NCBI GenBank assembly: GCA_024401395.1 | Contig: JAKSLD010000012.1 | Coordinates: 1 to 64,000, forward strand | Reading direction: 5' to 3' | From: Bacteroidales bacterium | Lineage (GTDB): Bacteria; Bacteroidota; Bacteroidia; Bacteroidales; Marinilabiliaceae | Length of the DNA stretch: 64,000 bases | In this document: one piece after another, positions 43,681 to 52,154 of the stretch | Layout of the letters: each line of letters begins with the position of its first letter | Position numbering within the stretch: position 1 is the stretch's first letter | Program-made: the position numbers and the translations under genes | The notes under the pieces: generated by a model | Seen by the model: only the letters and a program-made list of their open reading frames with translations | What the model was told of the DNA's origin: nothing | Databases searched by the model: none

Positions 43681-46581
43681 TTATTTCTGAATGTACTTCT
43701 TTCCTGCTTTTATTACTATACCTCTGTAATGAGCTGGTACTCTTTGTCCATAAATATTATAGACTTCTCCTGTACGCTGATTATCTGGCTTAGCAACAAC
43801 TGGACAAATACGTGTTGGAGTCTCGTCTTTTTCAAAACGGACAGCAATATCATCCAAAAGCACATACGCTGGTAGAGACATACCGGCATTATTCTCTACG
43901 GAAGAGACTATGTTTATCTTCAAAGTCTCGACTTCTCCAAGCGCCGAAAGATCCACTTTTGTCCATTCTGTTATAGCAACACCGTTTACTACAAGGTCTT
44001 GACTTACCTCTTTTACCAAATCATCTCCATCATAATTCTGGAAAACTACGCGGAAATAGTCATTTTTCCCTAGCTTGGACGACAGGTCATTCCCATTCGC
44101 TATGACATTCAGAGCATAACAACTGTTGTTTACATACAAATGGTCTATTACGTGCTTCTTTCCATCCATAAACGTAAATACAGGACGTGAGTCTTCAGCA
44201 CTTGTAGAACCATCATCGTATCCATAACATACAGCAAAGTTCTTCGAACCTTTATTGCCTGCATTTGTTCCTTGCGGACTATAAGCAGAAAGCTGTTGCA
44301 CATATCCAGCTCCATCAAATGATGTCATGTAATAATTGGAAACCGCACATCCACCGCTCCAGAAGGCCTTACTACCATAAGCAGCATTCAACTCACTGTA
44401 TAGTTCTGTGTTTTTATCATCCATGACACAGTATATACTTGCATCTTCGCCATATAGCAAATCTCCGTAATATTCAGCATTATCAATAAGTGACGACCAG
44501 TCTTTATTGCCCAACACATTGCCATCGCCTTTGTAATCCTCATCTTCAAAAGTGAGAACTCGTAGCTCATAGGTCGGAACAATGCCTTTATATAGACAAA
44601 CATCAGGTAGCATTCCGAAATATGCTATATTCTGTGTAGCAGTGAAATTTGGGTTCTTACCAGACGTACGTGTAATATCACGATGACCACCATAGGGATC
44701 TCCATAACCCTTGCAATATATAGAACCATTCTTTAATGAATAGTCTTTTGTCTCATCCCAATCGGTTGGAATTGTTACAGATACAGTCCTCGCCTTGTCT
44801 GTCGATGAGAAGTTATACTGACTACCTATTGTCGCAAACGCCCCTGAGCCAGTCTTCTGTATACATAAATACTCAACATCATTTTCATCTCGATATGTCA
44901 TCGCCGCTGCCATATTGTATACTCCAGCCATCTTATGAGCTGGGTGATACAACCCAGTCAAAAGAACAGAAGCCACATCTCCTGGCTTTAATACCTGACC
45001 AGGATTTGTCGTATTAGTAACAGCAACCTCACACTTTTTACCTCTGACAACTTGATATACAGCTCCTGTAGCAGATGAAAGTTTTACAATGTTACGTCCT
45101 TCTTTTACTATAATAGTATAACTGCCATCCGCGTTCTTTGTCACTCCTTTTGTAGTAAAACCAGTATATGATGCCGAATTTTCCCCTATGGTAGGATATG
45201 CTATCTCAACCTTATTCTCACCTTCTGGCTTGAATGTATAGCTTGCTCCACCATCAACAAAATATAGAACATCCAACTCCGCATCTATATTATCACCTGC
45301 TTGTTTATTACTTCCTGCTGTATTTTTATCATTATTGATATTCATATTCGTAGCAATACCTGCATCTGTAGCGCCAACTCTCACAACAGCAAGTCCCGTA
45401 TTTTCTGGCCATATAGCTCCATACAAAGGACCGCCTAGCTGATTTGGCGTTCTTATCGCATCATATGTCACTAACACAAAAGCAACACCATCCTTCTTGG
45501 CTGTAATTACTCCCTCTCCTGAAATCTCAATGACGTCTGTAGATGGTTGTCCTTGTTCGTCTACTACTTCAAAATGGTAATCAGGCTCTATGAAGTAGTT
45601 ATTTGTAATATTGTCAATAATCTGCCATGTACGGAAATATTCCAATTGGAATGTCTCTCCTTTGTTAAGGTTGACACAACCTGCAGCATCAACATTCATG
45701 AATATATCTGCTACATTGTACTTACTATTGCTCGCTACGTCTCTATCTATCTGCTTCGAATCTCCATTCAGGTCTTCTGCCTTTACCTCCATCGACATCG
45801 CACCTTCTGTCATGGTAAATTTGTCTGCATTGGTCAACTTTCCTGATTGCGACACTCTGTAATTATATACACCTTTCCCTGCTAGATCGTATGTATATAT
45901 TTTATTGTCACCAGACTCTTCTGTCTTTTTAGGTGCAACTTCCTTGAAAGCAACAAAGTGTACCGATTTTGTACCGACAAATACTTGTGCATCTTTAGGC
46001 GCTGTAAATGTCATCTCATAACCCATCGGTATAGCAGATGATATATTCGTATTCCTCGTTACTGGCGATGATGAATTATAGGCCATATACCCTTCTGCCT
46101 TATGCGTCTCACTTGGTACAAGTGTCGTATTATACGTATATCCGGCAGGAACAAGGAATGTTACAGCCTTTTGTGGTTGCGCATCTGCACCCAAAACTAT
46201 ATCACTCTTCGTCATGTCTTTGGCATAAACTTCCGACTCAACCGTATAGTCAGTATTTATCGTCCATTCCTTATTGGTAGCCTTGGCTGTACATGTATAG
46301 ATTGTAAGCTCTGTTCCCTCTGCTATATCTATTACTATACTGCCATTATTTACACCATTGCTATTGTAGCCAGTGAGTGTATATTTTCCTGGTTCTGCAT
46401 CAAATGTATATTTATATGACACAGGAGTACCAATCTCAACATTCTCTCCTCCACCAAGAGGTTCAAGTGTCATCGTGCGACTGGTAGCGTTCATCGTAAT
46501 CGACACCGATACTTTTTCTGCCCACGATTGAACAGCAAAAAGGAGTGTCAACAAAATCAAGTAAAATGATTTCTTTCTCAT
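43681..46581 (-). CDS. DUF4465-containing surface protein of the B12 locus
   Basis: This 966-residue protein has a signal peptide (MRKKSFYLILLTLLFAVQSW). Residues 25-700 are beta-rich repeats with Ig-like features and a central section (YTFKPEGENKVEIAYPTIGE). A DUF4465 domain lies at about 710-925: YELRVLTFEDEDYKGDGNVL, SSLIDNAEYYGDLLYG, FAVCYGYDDGST and a final VLLDDIAVRFE. The tail (GEVYNIYGQRVPAHYRGIVI) is the sorting-like end also seen in the neighbour. DUF4465 proteins are frequent in Bacteroidetes cobalamin loci. It follows the BtuG-like gene by 21 bp. A corrinoid-binding or scavenging role at the surface is inference. Confidence 0.82.
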   Translation of the reverse strand: MRKKSFYLILLTLLFAVQSWAEKVSVSITMNATSRTMTLEPLGGGENVEIGTPVSYKYTFDAEPGKYTLTGYNSNGVNNGSIVIDIAEGTELTIYTCTAKATNKEWTINTDYTVESEVYAKDMTKSDIVLGADAQPQKAVTFLVPAGYTYNTTLVPSETHKAEGYMAYNSSSPVTRNTNISSAIPMGYEMTFTAPKDAQVFVGTKSVHFVAFKEVAPKKTEESGDNKIYTYDLAGKGVYNYRVSQSGKLTNADKFTMTEGAMSMEVKAEDLNGDSKQIDRDVASNSKYNVADIFMNVDAAGCVNLNKGETFQLEYFRTWQIIDNITNNYFIEPDYHFEVVDEQGQPSTDVIEISGEGVITAKKDGVAFVLVTYDAIRTPNQLGGPLYGAIWPENTGLAVVRVGATDAGIATNMNINNDKNTAGSNKQAGDNIDAELDVLYFVDGGASYTFKPEGENKVEIAYPTIGENSASYTGFTTKGVTKNADGSYTIIVKEGRNIVKLSSATGAVYQVVRGKKCEVAVTNTTNPGQVLKPGDVASVLLTGLYHPAHKMAGVYNMAAAMTYRDENDVEYLCIQKTGSGAFATIGSQYNFSSTDKARTVSVTIPTDWDETKDYSLKNGSIYCKGYGDPYGGHRDITRTSGKNPNFTATQNIAYFGMLPDVCLYKGIVPTYELRVLTFEDEDYKGDGNVLGNKDWSSLIDNAEYYGDLLYGEDASIYCVMDDKNTELYSELNAAYGSKAFWSGGCAVSNYYMTSFDGAGYVQQLSAYSPQGTNAGNKGSKNFAVCYGYDDGSTSAEDSRPVFTFMDGKKHVIDHLYVNNSCYALNVIANGNDLSSKLGKNDYFRVVFQNYDGDDLVKEVSQDLVVNGVAITEWTKVDLSALGEVETLKINIVSSVENNAGMSLPAYVLLDDIAVRFEKDETPTRICPVVAKPDNQRTGEVYNIYGQRVPAHYRGIVIKAGKKYIQK

Positions 46582-46602
46582 CGTATTGTTTATATATTTA
46601 AA

Positions 46603-47742
46603 TTATTCTTTCACTGCCAAAATATGTCCGGGATTTATATACACCTTCTGCCCCTCAAATAGCTCTTCCCCATTTTTACTGTACCCATACAGATACCCAG
46701 CCGTAGCAAAACTCTTCGCATCCGTAAAATATATACTGCCTGTGTAGGGCGATATATATAGTTCGTAGGGCGAAGTCAACCCTTTTATCTTTTCTGTTAC
46801 CTCGTCCGAATATATCTCATCCCTCACTTCCATCGTCTCCGGGTCTATAGTATGAATATGGTACTTATACTCTCCGGTATAATAGGAGAATTCTGACCCT
46901 ATGGTGTAGAATCTCTTCCCGTCTGTCGTATTATATGTCGAAGGAAATTCTAACACTGACACTCTATCTGTCTCACAATCAACTATAATGGTATGCGCCG
47001 CTTCTTCATAGTAATCTCCTGCCGCATTTATACACAGATATTTCCCGGCTTGCGAAATCTCCCCATATAGATTTATGCACCCTGTGTCTATAGTCTTCTC
47101 TATTACCATATCCCTCGCATCTACTACACTTATCGTACTCTCATAATCGTGTGTCATCTCTGAAAATGAATACCCTCCACTGTTGGCAACATATAATTTA
47201 CCTCCATAATACTTCACTCCCTCGGGCTCCCACCCGACTTCACACGCTGCCACTACTTGTAGCGTACCGATGTCTATCTTGGCAACATACCCTTTCTCAA
47301 ATGTTCGATCTCCGCATTTGTGGGCATACGACGTGACGTATAGATATTTCCCATCTGTACACATCTTTCTGTTGTTTGGTACATTTTCAGTAGCCCCACA
47401 GGCCACCCCGTCTGGATGTATATATTGTATGATATTCGACCAGTTAATGGCAATGGCTATCAGCGTGTCATTTACTTGGATAATGTCGTTTGGCGTATCA
47501 CCTAACTTCATCCCGTTAACTTGCCTGAACCATTTATTGGTTACCGTCGCTGTACTTGCATCAAAATATGACAACTGCCCGTTGTCGGACTGCCAGTTTC
47601 CCTCATTGCATATTATAAGGTTATCCAGCACTACCGTATCTGCGGGCATCTCTGGTTGAGGATCTATATTCTCTACCTCATCGTGACCACAGGATGTCTG
47701 GATAAGCAAAAGGAGAATGGGTAAATATCTTATATTCTTCAT
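46603..47742 (-). CDS. BtuG-like surface propeller lipoprotein
   Basis: The product is 379 residues from the ATG at 47742, which overlaps the btuB stop as ATGA and implies translational coupling. A longer frame starts inside btuB and is rejected. The lipoprotein signal is MKNIRYLPILLLLIQTSC. The mature protein is a seven-bladed YncE/DUF5074-like propeller with repeated blades (GKYLYVTSYAHKCGDRTFEK, VKYYGGKLYVANSGGYSFSE, KYLCINAAGDYYEEAA, GSIYFTDAKSF). Bacteroides BtuG proteins have this architecture, sit beside BtuB and bind B12 with very high affinity at the surface. Position and fold support the same job here. Confidence 0.85.
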   Translation of the reverse strand: MKNIRYLPILLLLIQTSCGHDEVENIDPQPEMPADTVVLDNLIICNEGNWQSDNGQLSYFDASTATVTNKWFRQVNGMKLGDTPNDIIQVNDTLIAIAINWSNIIQYIHPDGVACGATENVPNNRKMCTDGKYLYVTSYAHKCGDRTFEKGYVAKIDIGTLQVVAACEVGWEPEGVKYYGGKLYVANSGGYSFSEMTHDYESTISVVDARDMVIEKTIDTGCINLYGEISQAGKYLCINAAGDYYEEAAHTIIVDCETDRVSVLEFPSTYNTTDGKRFYTIGSEFSYYTGEYKYHIHTIDPETMEVRDEIYSDEVTEKIKGLTSPYELYISPYTGSIYFTDAKSFATAGYLYGYSKNGEELFEGQKVYINPGHILAVKE

Positions 47743-49676
47743 ATTATACATTTTAATGTCAATGTGTACCTTCGCCCTGGCATAGGCCACCTTTGTATTA
47801 TTTCGTATCTCTCGTCTAGCAGATTCTGACACTCTGCTTCTGCTACAACGTTTTTATACTTGTACCCTATTTTCAAATCTGTACAGTTATATGCCTCTAG
47901 TGGATCTTCTATGGAATTTTCAGCTGTCCAATAGCGCTTGTCCACAAAAATATGGGATACTGATGCCGAGAATCTTCTGTAAATCAATGAATATACTGCC
48001 GTGAACGACAACTTGGGGGAATATGCTATATAGTCATTATAATCGTCTCCGTCAGGATTTGTCTTATTTCTGTCGTCTTGCCACGTTGCGGAAAGCATCA
48101 TGCTGTGTATCTTATACTTCCCATTGATACTGACATTGGCCCCAAGACATCTTGTATAGCCATAATTGAGCATCGTCCACTGATACGACCCCTTGAGGGG
48201 AAGGCATACTATTCGGTCTTCTACTTTGTTATAATAGCCATCTGCTTGAATATCAACCCATCTGTTGTTATAGGTAAAACCTAAGTCTAGTTGTTTTGTG
48301 TATTCTGGTTTCAAATTCCTATTGCCTACTAACGTGTAGTACAGGTCATTAAGTGTCGGTGTTCGGAAAACTGACTTGTAAAATCCTCTCATAGTCCAGT
48401 CTCCTAACGTATAGGATATTAACCCATTGTAGGTAATCTTGCTCAATGGCTTGGCGCTGCCTCGCGTATGGTCTGTCACTCTGGTATATAGGGCACTGAC
48501 ACTGGCATTCAATGCTTTATTTGTATAGAATAGTGAGAGCGAACTCTTGCTGTCTAATCTGTACACATAGCTGAAATGGCGCACATCAGTTACTAAATCG
48601 GACCATCTGTAATCGGTTGATACTGACACGTTCCAGTCATTTATTATATACGAACTTGCTACCGCTCCATAAATATCTTGCTGACGATAACGGTTATTCG
48701 CATGAACGGATATATTCTCAGGATAATCTGATCTGTAATGTAGATAATCATTGGTGTATTTGACTATCCCCCTGACTCCTACCGCCCCAAAGCGCTCTTT
48801 CCAGGATAGTTGCGTGAAGAAGTTCTTGTCCCACTCTCGCCCGACATCTGTGTAGGTGTCTGATAATCGTCTGACTACCCCTCCTGGCAACCCTCTCTCT
48901 GAATTGAAATAGTATGCGTGCAACTGAAATCCCTCATAAAAACCACACCCTTCTATGCGATACATCTTTATATCTGAATTTCTGCGAGTCCCTGTCGTAT
49001 CTTCATACTGTGTATGATACTCAAATGGATAATCTCCTTTTGAAGTGGTGAACGAGGCATCAATGAAGCCATATTTCTTGTATGAAATAGTGGTTGCGGC
49101 CTTGTTTGTCCCGAATGACCCCGCGGATGCTGATACCATCCACGAGCTGCTGTCAGGACGATGTGTCTGAAGATAGACAGTTGCTGCTGATGCATATTCT
49201 GAGGCTGTCATCAATGCCTCGTTCTTATTTGAATTAAATAGAGATACCGATTCAAGGGTAGATAATGAAAACTTTCCTAGGTCTACCGTCCCGTTTTGTA
49301 CATTCGTGACTCTTACCCCATCTATGTATACCCCTACATGCTGGGAACCTAGCGAACGCACATTTATGGTCTTCTGCCCTCCTAACCCGCCGTAGTCTTT
49401 TATCTGGACTCCGGTCATATACTTCAACGCATCGGCAACATTACTTGACGGTAATGTCATTACCATCTTTCTGTTTATCGTCTGATGGGGATTGTAGCTC
49501 TTGCGCGCCCTGACTACCACCTCACTGAGTGCTACACTGTCGGGAAACGCTTCTTGCGCTTGTATATAATCTGAATATAGGGTGAATACTGCGACTACAC
49601 ATATATGTAGAACCCTATTCCATGGTCCGCGCCCTTGGAAATATCTGCTGCTTATGTTGTCTGTCCTACATATCAT
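47739..49676 (-). CDS. btuB: TonB-dependent cobalamin receptor (BtuB-like)
   Basis: This 645-residue outer-membrane receptor has a signal peptide (residues about 20-41; ICVVAVFTLYSDYIQAQ). A TonB-box-like segment (DSVALSEVVVRA) follows, then the plug at about 60-190 (DALKYMTGVQIKDYGGLGGQ then KTINVRSLGSQHVGVYIDG) and a 22-strand barrel to the C-terminus (RYEIIQRWPMPGRRYTLTLK). Its leader is a cobalamin riboswitch, which identifies the likely substrate as B12 or another corrinoid. The ATG at 49676 lies directly after the T-run of the riboswitch terminator, so no Shine-Dalgarno is possible in the terminated conformation. Confidence 0.92.
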   Translation of the reverse strand: MICRTDNISSRYFQGRGPWNRVLHICVVAVFTLYSDYIQAQEAFPDSVALSEVVVRARKSYNPHQTINRKMVMTLPSSNVADALKYMTGVQIKDYGGLGGQKTINVRSLGSQHVGVYIDGVRVTNVQNGTVDLGKFSLSTLESVSLFNSNKNEALMTASEYASAATVYLQTHRPDSSSWMVSASAGSFGTNKAATTISYKKYGFIDASFTTSKGDYPFEYHTQYEDTTGTRRNSDIKMYRIEGCGFYEGFQLHAYYFNSERGLPGGVVRRLSDTYTDVGREWDKNFFTQLSWKERFGAVGVRGIVKYTNDYLHYRSDYPENISVHANNRYRQQDIYGAVASSYIINDWNVSVSTDYRWSDLVTDVRHFSYVYRLDSKSSLSLFYTNKALNASVSALYTRVTDHTRGSAKPLSKITYNGLISYTLGDWTMRGFYKSVFRTPTLNDLYYTLVGNRNLKPEYTKQLDLGFTYNNRWVDIQADGYYNKVEDRIVCLPLKGSYQWTMLNYGYTRCLGANVSINGKYKIHSMMLSATWQDDRNKTNPDGDDYNDYIAYSPKLSFTAVYSLIYRRFSASVSHIFVDKRYWTAENSIEDPLEAYNCTDLKIGYKYKNVVAEAECQNLLDERYEIIQRWPMPGRRYTLTLKCII

Positions 49677-49716
49677 AAAAAAACGTCAGCTAACTATATT
49701 GTTTGCTGACGGGATA
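49677..49716 (-). terminator. Intrinsic terminator of the cobalamin riboswitch
   Basis: The arms CGTCAGC (49684-49690) and GCTGACG (49705-49711) flank a 14-nt loop. On the minus strand seven T residues follow at 49677-49683, ending exactly at the btuB ATG. Confidence 0.85.
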
Positions 49717-49741
49717 CGTTTTATACATGACAACAACTTCC

Positions 49742-49790
49742 GCATAGCTTATGCTATGCGACGGAGTTGCAACTGCCTTATTGGTTGCAA
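49742..49790 (-). promoter_or_regulatory. Expression-platform hairpins of the riboswitch
   Basis: GCATAGC...GCTATGC (49742-49759) forms a strong 7-bp stem. A second pair, TTGCAAC...GGTTGCAA (about 49767-49790), lies beside it. They are candidates for the antiterminator or spacer structures between aptamer and terminator. Confidence 0.5.
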
Positions 49791-49835
49791 GTCTGATTGC
49801 TGTCACTCGTACTCCCGCGAGCGGAACAAATATCT

Positions 49836-49999
49836 GATTACAGCAGGTCTTCTGACTCGTTCTATATGCAGATGCGCCTTCCCAACATTTAATGTCAGTG
49901 GCATAAATTGCATCCTCATCGTCTTTAGCGTTATTTCGCCCGACAAGAACTCACAGCAGCGGGTACTGTCCAGGTCTTTCACCTGATTCCCTTTTAATC
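49836..49999 (-). ncRNA. Cobalamin riboswitch aptamer
   Basis: On the minus strand the region shows GGGAATCAGGTGAAAGACCT, then ACAGTACCCGCTGCTGTGAG, GGGAAGGCGC, and the B12 box AGTCAGAAGACCTGC (on the plus strand at 49843-49857). P1 can form between GATTA (49995-49999) and TAATC (49836-49840). These are the hallmark conserved elements of the class. The downstream terminator makes it a transcriptional OFF switch at high B12. It controls btuB and the following surface genes. Confidence 0.93.
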
Positions 50000-50036
50000 T
50001 CTATCGTCGTTACGTAGAGAACTGTATTCACAGCCG

Positions 50037-50067
50037 CAAAATTACTCTATTTTGAACACTTCAACAA
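50037..50067 (-). promoter_or_regulatory. Promoter of the B12 operon
   Basis: On the minus strand TTG (50065-50067), a 20-bp spacer and TAATTTTG (50037-50044) fit the Bacteroidetes consensus. Transcription would start just before the aptamer. Confidence 0.6.
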
Positions 50068-50075
50068 CTTACTAC

Positions 50076-50120
50076 TACAAAAAAACAATCGGTATTCGGA
50101 ACTACCCGAATACCGATTGT
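50076..50120 (-). terminator. Terminator after the outer-membrane protein gene
   Basis: The arms ACAATCGGTATTCGG and CCGAATACCGATTGT pair perfectly over 15 bp. On the minus strand they are followed by TTTTTTTG. Confidence 0.85.
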
Positions 50121-50154
50121 CTGAATTATTTATTAAATCTAAATCCTAACTATA

Positions 50155-50826
50155 TTAGAATGTGAAGCTTGCTGAAATAAGGAACGAACCGTTCTTACTT
50201 GCAAACTCATCCTTAATATCTTGCTTGTCAAGCTTTACAAAACCAAGATCATAATACAATGACACACCAAGATGGCTGCCTACGTGTGTGCCAAGACCAA
50301 GACGAACACCTGTATCGAAACGCTTGTAAAGTGGCTCCTCACCGTCATCTCCTTCCTTGAAGATGTTCTTGTATGTAGCCTTAACATCGCTAGCAATACC
50401 TGCAACGCTTGTTGACGATTCTGTCTCAACCTCACCATTCAAACCCCAAGCCAAATATGGACCTGCTATGAAATCCAATGAAATAGGACCGAGTGGCATA
50501 CGATAGCTAGCCTCAATAGGTACCTGAAGATAGTTCAACTTAACATCTGATTCTGATGTCATTGTTACTCCCATTGCCTCTTCCTCTATCTCAGCCTTTG
50601 CACCCCTCTGCGTAAAAACAATACTTGGCTGTATGTGCAAATTGCCAATCAATTGCTTGTCAATCAAAAGACCTACATGGAAACCTGCCTTAGGATCGAG
50701 AGACTCTTTCTCTACGCGAAGCTTGTTGATATTAGCACCTGCTACAACACCCCAATGTGTCTCAGCTGAAGCTGCTACTGCCACAGCAAAAAGGGCAATA
50801 GCACAAATTAAACTCTTTACCTTCAT
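50155..50826 (-). CDS. Outer-membrane beta-barrel protein
   Basis: The product is 223 residues from the ATG at 50826 (MKVKSLICAIALFAVAVAAS, a signal peptide). It is a porin-like eight-stranded barrel of the outer-membrane beta-barrel family: VVAGANINKL, GFHVGLLIDKQLIGNLHIQP, LNYLQVPIEASYRMPL, DFIAGPYLAWGLNG and a final strand FLISASFTF ending in Phe. The DDGEEPLYKRFDTGVRLGLG segment is a surface or periplasmic turn. Many Bacteroidetes genomes encode dozens of these and the function is usually unknown. Confidence 0.85.
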   Translation of the reverse strand: MKVKSLICAIALFAVAVAASAETHWGVVAGANINKLRVEKESLDPKAGFHVGLLIDKQLIGNLHIQPSIVFTQRGAKAEIEEEAMGVTMTSESDVKLNYLQVPIEASYRMPLGPISLDFIAGPYLAWGLNGEVETESSTSVAGIASDVKATYKNIFKEGDDGEEPLYKRFDTGVRLGLGTHVGSHLGVSLYYDLGFVKLDKQDIKDEFASKNGSFLISASFTF

Positions 50827-50920
50827 TATTGTCAATTTATGTTTATCAATAATCTGTTTTTCAGATTACTCTCTTATACTGACAACTTGCTCTTTTTGTT
50901 TCAATCTCTAATGCCTCTAA

Positions 50921-50939
50921 TAAAAAAATTGCGATGAAC
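50921..50939 (+). repeat. Dispersed intergenic repeat core, copy f (GATGAAC variant)
   Basis: TAAAAAAATTGCGATGAAC, identical to copy e over 19 bases. The following units are CGGACTCACAA, CCTACTCTCAA, GCTACTCTCAA after a 1-nt offset. Confidence 0.72.
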
Positions 50940-50986
50940 GACTACCCACTTCGGACTCACAACCTACTCTCAAGCTACTCTCAAAC

Positions 50987-51006
50987 TAAAAAAACTGCGA
51001 GCAAAC
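50987..51006 (+). repeat. Dispersed intergenic repeat core, copy g
   Basis: TAAAAAAACTGCGAGCAAAC, identical to copy d. The end of copy h lies exactly 77 bp (seven units) further on. Confidence 0.78.
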
Positions 51007-51064
51007 TTATACTTCCAAGGGACTAGCGACTACCTTCTGACTACCATGCAACTTCTCTCAATTT

Positions 51065-51083
51065 ACAAAAATTGCGAGCAAAC
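51065..51083 (+). repeat. Dispersed intergenic repeat core, copy h
   Basis: ACAAAAATTGCGAGCAAAC. Copies g and h are both followed by TTATACTTCCAAGGG. Confidence 0.75.
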
Positions 51084-51171
51084 TTATACTTCCAAGGGTA
51101 TAGCAAGGGTATAGCTAGAGTCTAGCAACTATCTTCTAACTACCCTGTGACTGTCCTTGAATCGTTTCTTA
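51084..51171 (+). repeat. 11-bp-phased array following core h
   Basis: Units TTATACTTCCA, AGGGTATAGCA, AGGGTATAGCT, AGAGTCTAGCA, ACTATCTTCTA, ACTACCCTGTG, ACTGTCCTTGA, ATCGTTTCTTA. Adjacent units clearly resemble each other. Confidence 0.75.
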
Positions 51172-51198
51172 GCACTCTCCGTAAATGGGAATCTTGCA

Positions 51199-52131
51199 CT
51201 ACTTGAAAATCACTTTTCCCCATGAGTTATGGGATGGGGCACTGTGCGATTTACTCTTTGAGCCTTGCTTTAATGGTATCTTCACTCCAGCACGCAAACC
51301 AATATTTCGTAGATTAACCTTATCTATGACTCCCGACTCCATAAGGCTCTTATATGTCCTGTCTGTATTCAGCATGGCTCCATCATGATTCTTTGCCATG
51401 TCCGACAGACCTATCGAACTGTAAATGCCTCCGAATATATATATACTAGGTGTAATCTTTGCTACAACACTCACATCGTAGTACAATGAGAATCCTAACA
51501 CTTTTGTCGCTATATCTCCCGTTGGGCGTGGCTTATCTATCGTAAAACCATGATGCTCCAAATCGTGTATCGTCACATTCGTTTCTGGATAATAACCCGT
51601 GGTCTCGTACTCTCCATCCTTTACTTCATACTTTGTCTTAAATGGGAAATACAACTTCATACCAGCTCCTGCAACAAGTGAGAGACTTGAGGTTAACGGC
51701 ATTCTGAACAGAGCACCAAGAGGCATCTCAACGTTAATACAACGCTGTTGCTCTTCCCAGTTCTTCATAACAATGGTATACGTGAAGTCTTGCTTGTTGA
51801 TTTCGTCATAGGTATCATACTTCAGGGTGCCATCCAATGATGCTGTACTGTTACTCAACTGTACTCCAAGTCCTGCCGAGAAACCCCAGTAATTGCTCAG
51901 AAACTGGTTGTAATCAACATTAAATGAACCACCACCTCCAAGTTTTCTGTCTGAATCATTGCTCTTAAAGTATATTGAACTTAAACCTCCACTCAACGAA
52001 CCGCTGATGTATTGATTTCCTCCAAACAATGGAGCGTTGCTCGTTTTACCTCCAGTCCTCCATTGGGCATTGGCCATTTCTGGCGTGCCCAATAGTAAAC
52101 CTATAACTAATATGCTTAATATCTTGTTCAT
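51199..52131 (-). CDS. Outer-membrane beta-barrel protein paired with the giant adhesin
   Basis: This 310-residue protein has a signal peptide (MNKILSILVIGLLLGTPEMA, mature from about AQWRTGG). The rest is a beta-barrel with alternating strands (ISGSLSGGLSSIYFK, YWGFSAGLGVQLSNS, MPLGALFRMPLTSSLSLVAG, GFSLYYDVSVVAKITPSIYI, LRNIGLRAGVKIPLKQG). It starts 23 bp after the adhesin stop, so the two form an operon. Surface adhesins of other Bacteroidetes are often followed by an outer-membrane partner (PorP/SprF with SprB). This protein is not an obvious PorP by sequence, so a partner role is inference. Confidence 0.8.
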   Translation of the reverse strand: MNKILSILVIGLLLGTPEMANAQWRTGGKTSNAPLFGGNQYISGSLSGGLSSIYFKSNDSDRKLGGGGSFNVDYNQFLSNYWGFSAGLGVQLSNSTASLDGTLKYDTYDEINKQDFTYTIVMKNWEEQQRCINVEMPLGALFRMPLTSSLSLVAGAGMKLYFPFKTKYEVKDGEYETTGYYPETNVTIHDLEHHGFTIDKPRPTGDIATKVLGFSLYYDVSVVAKITPSIYIFGGIYSSIGLSDMAKNHDGAMLNTDRTYKSLMESGVIDKVNLRNIGLRAGVKIPLKQGSKSKSHSAPSHNSWGKVIFK

Positions 52132-52154
52132 CCTACTACTTTATTTTACGTGGA

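Larger units (their letters stand above)
50827..51198. other. Intergenic region made of three repeat cores and arrays
   Basis: These 372 bp between the two barrel genes contain cores f, g and h and their arrays. I see no RNA gene or transposon end. Confidence 0.6.

Noticed and set aside
46603-47832. Longer start for the BtuG-like protein inside btuB
   Set aside because: The extension would lie within the btuB coding region and hide the lipoprotein signal; the ATGA overlap at 47739-47742 is a natural coupled start.
49582-49986. Open plus-strand frame across the btuB leader
   Set aside because: It overlaps the cobalamin riboswitch and terminator on the other strand and has no recognisable protein features.
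51199-52131. Assignment of the barrel as PorP/SprF
   Set aside because: The characteristic N-terminal pattern of that family is not visible; only the genetic position resembles it.
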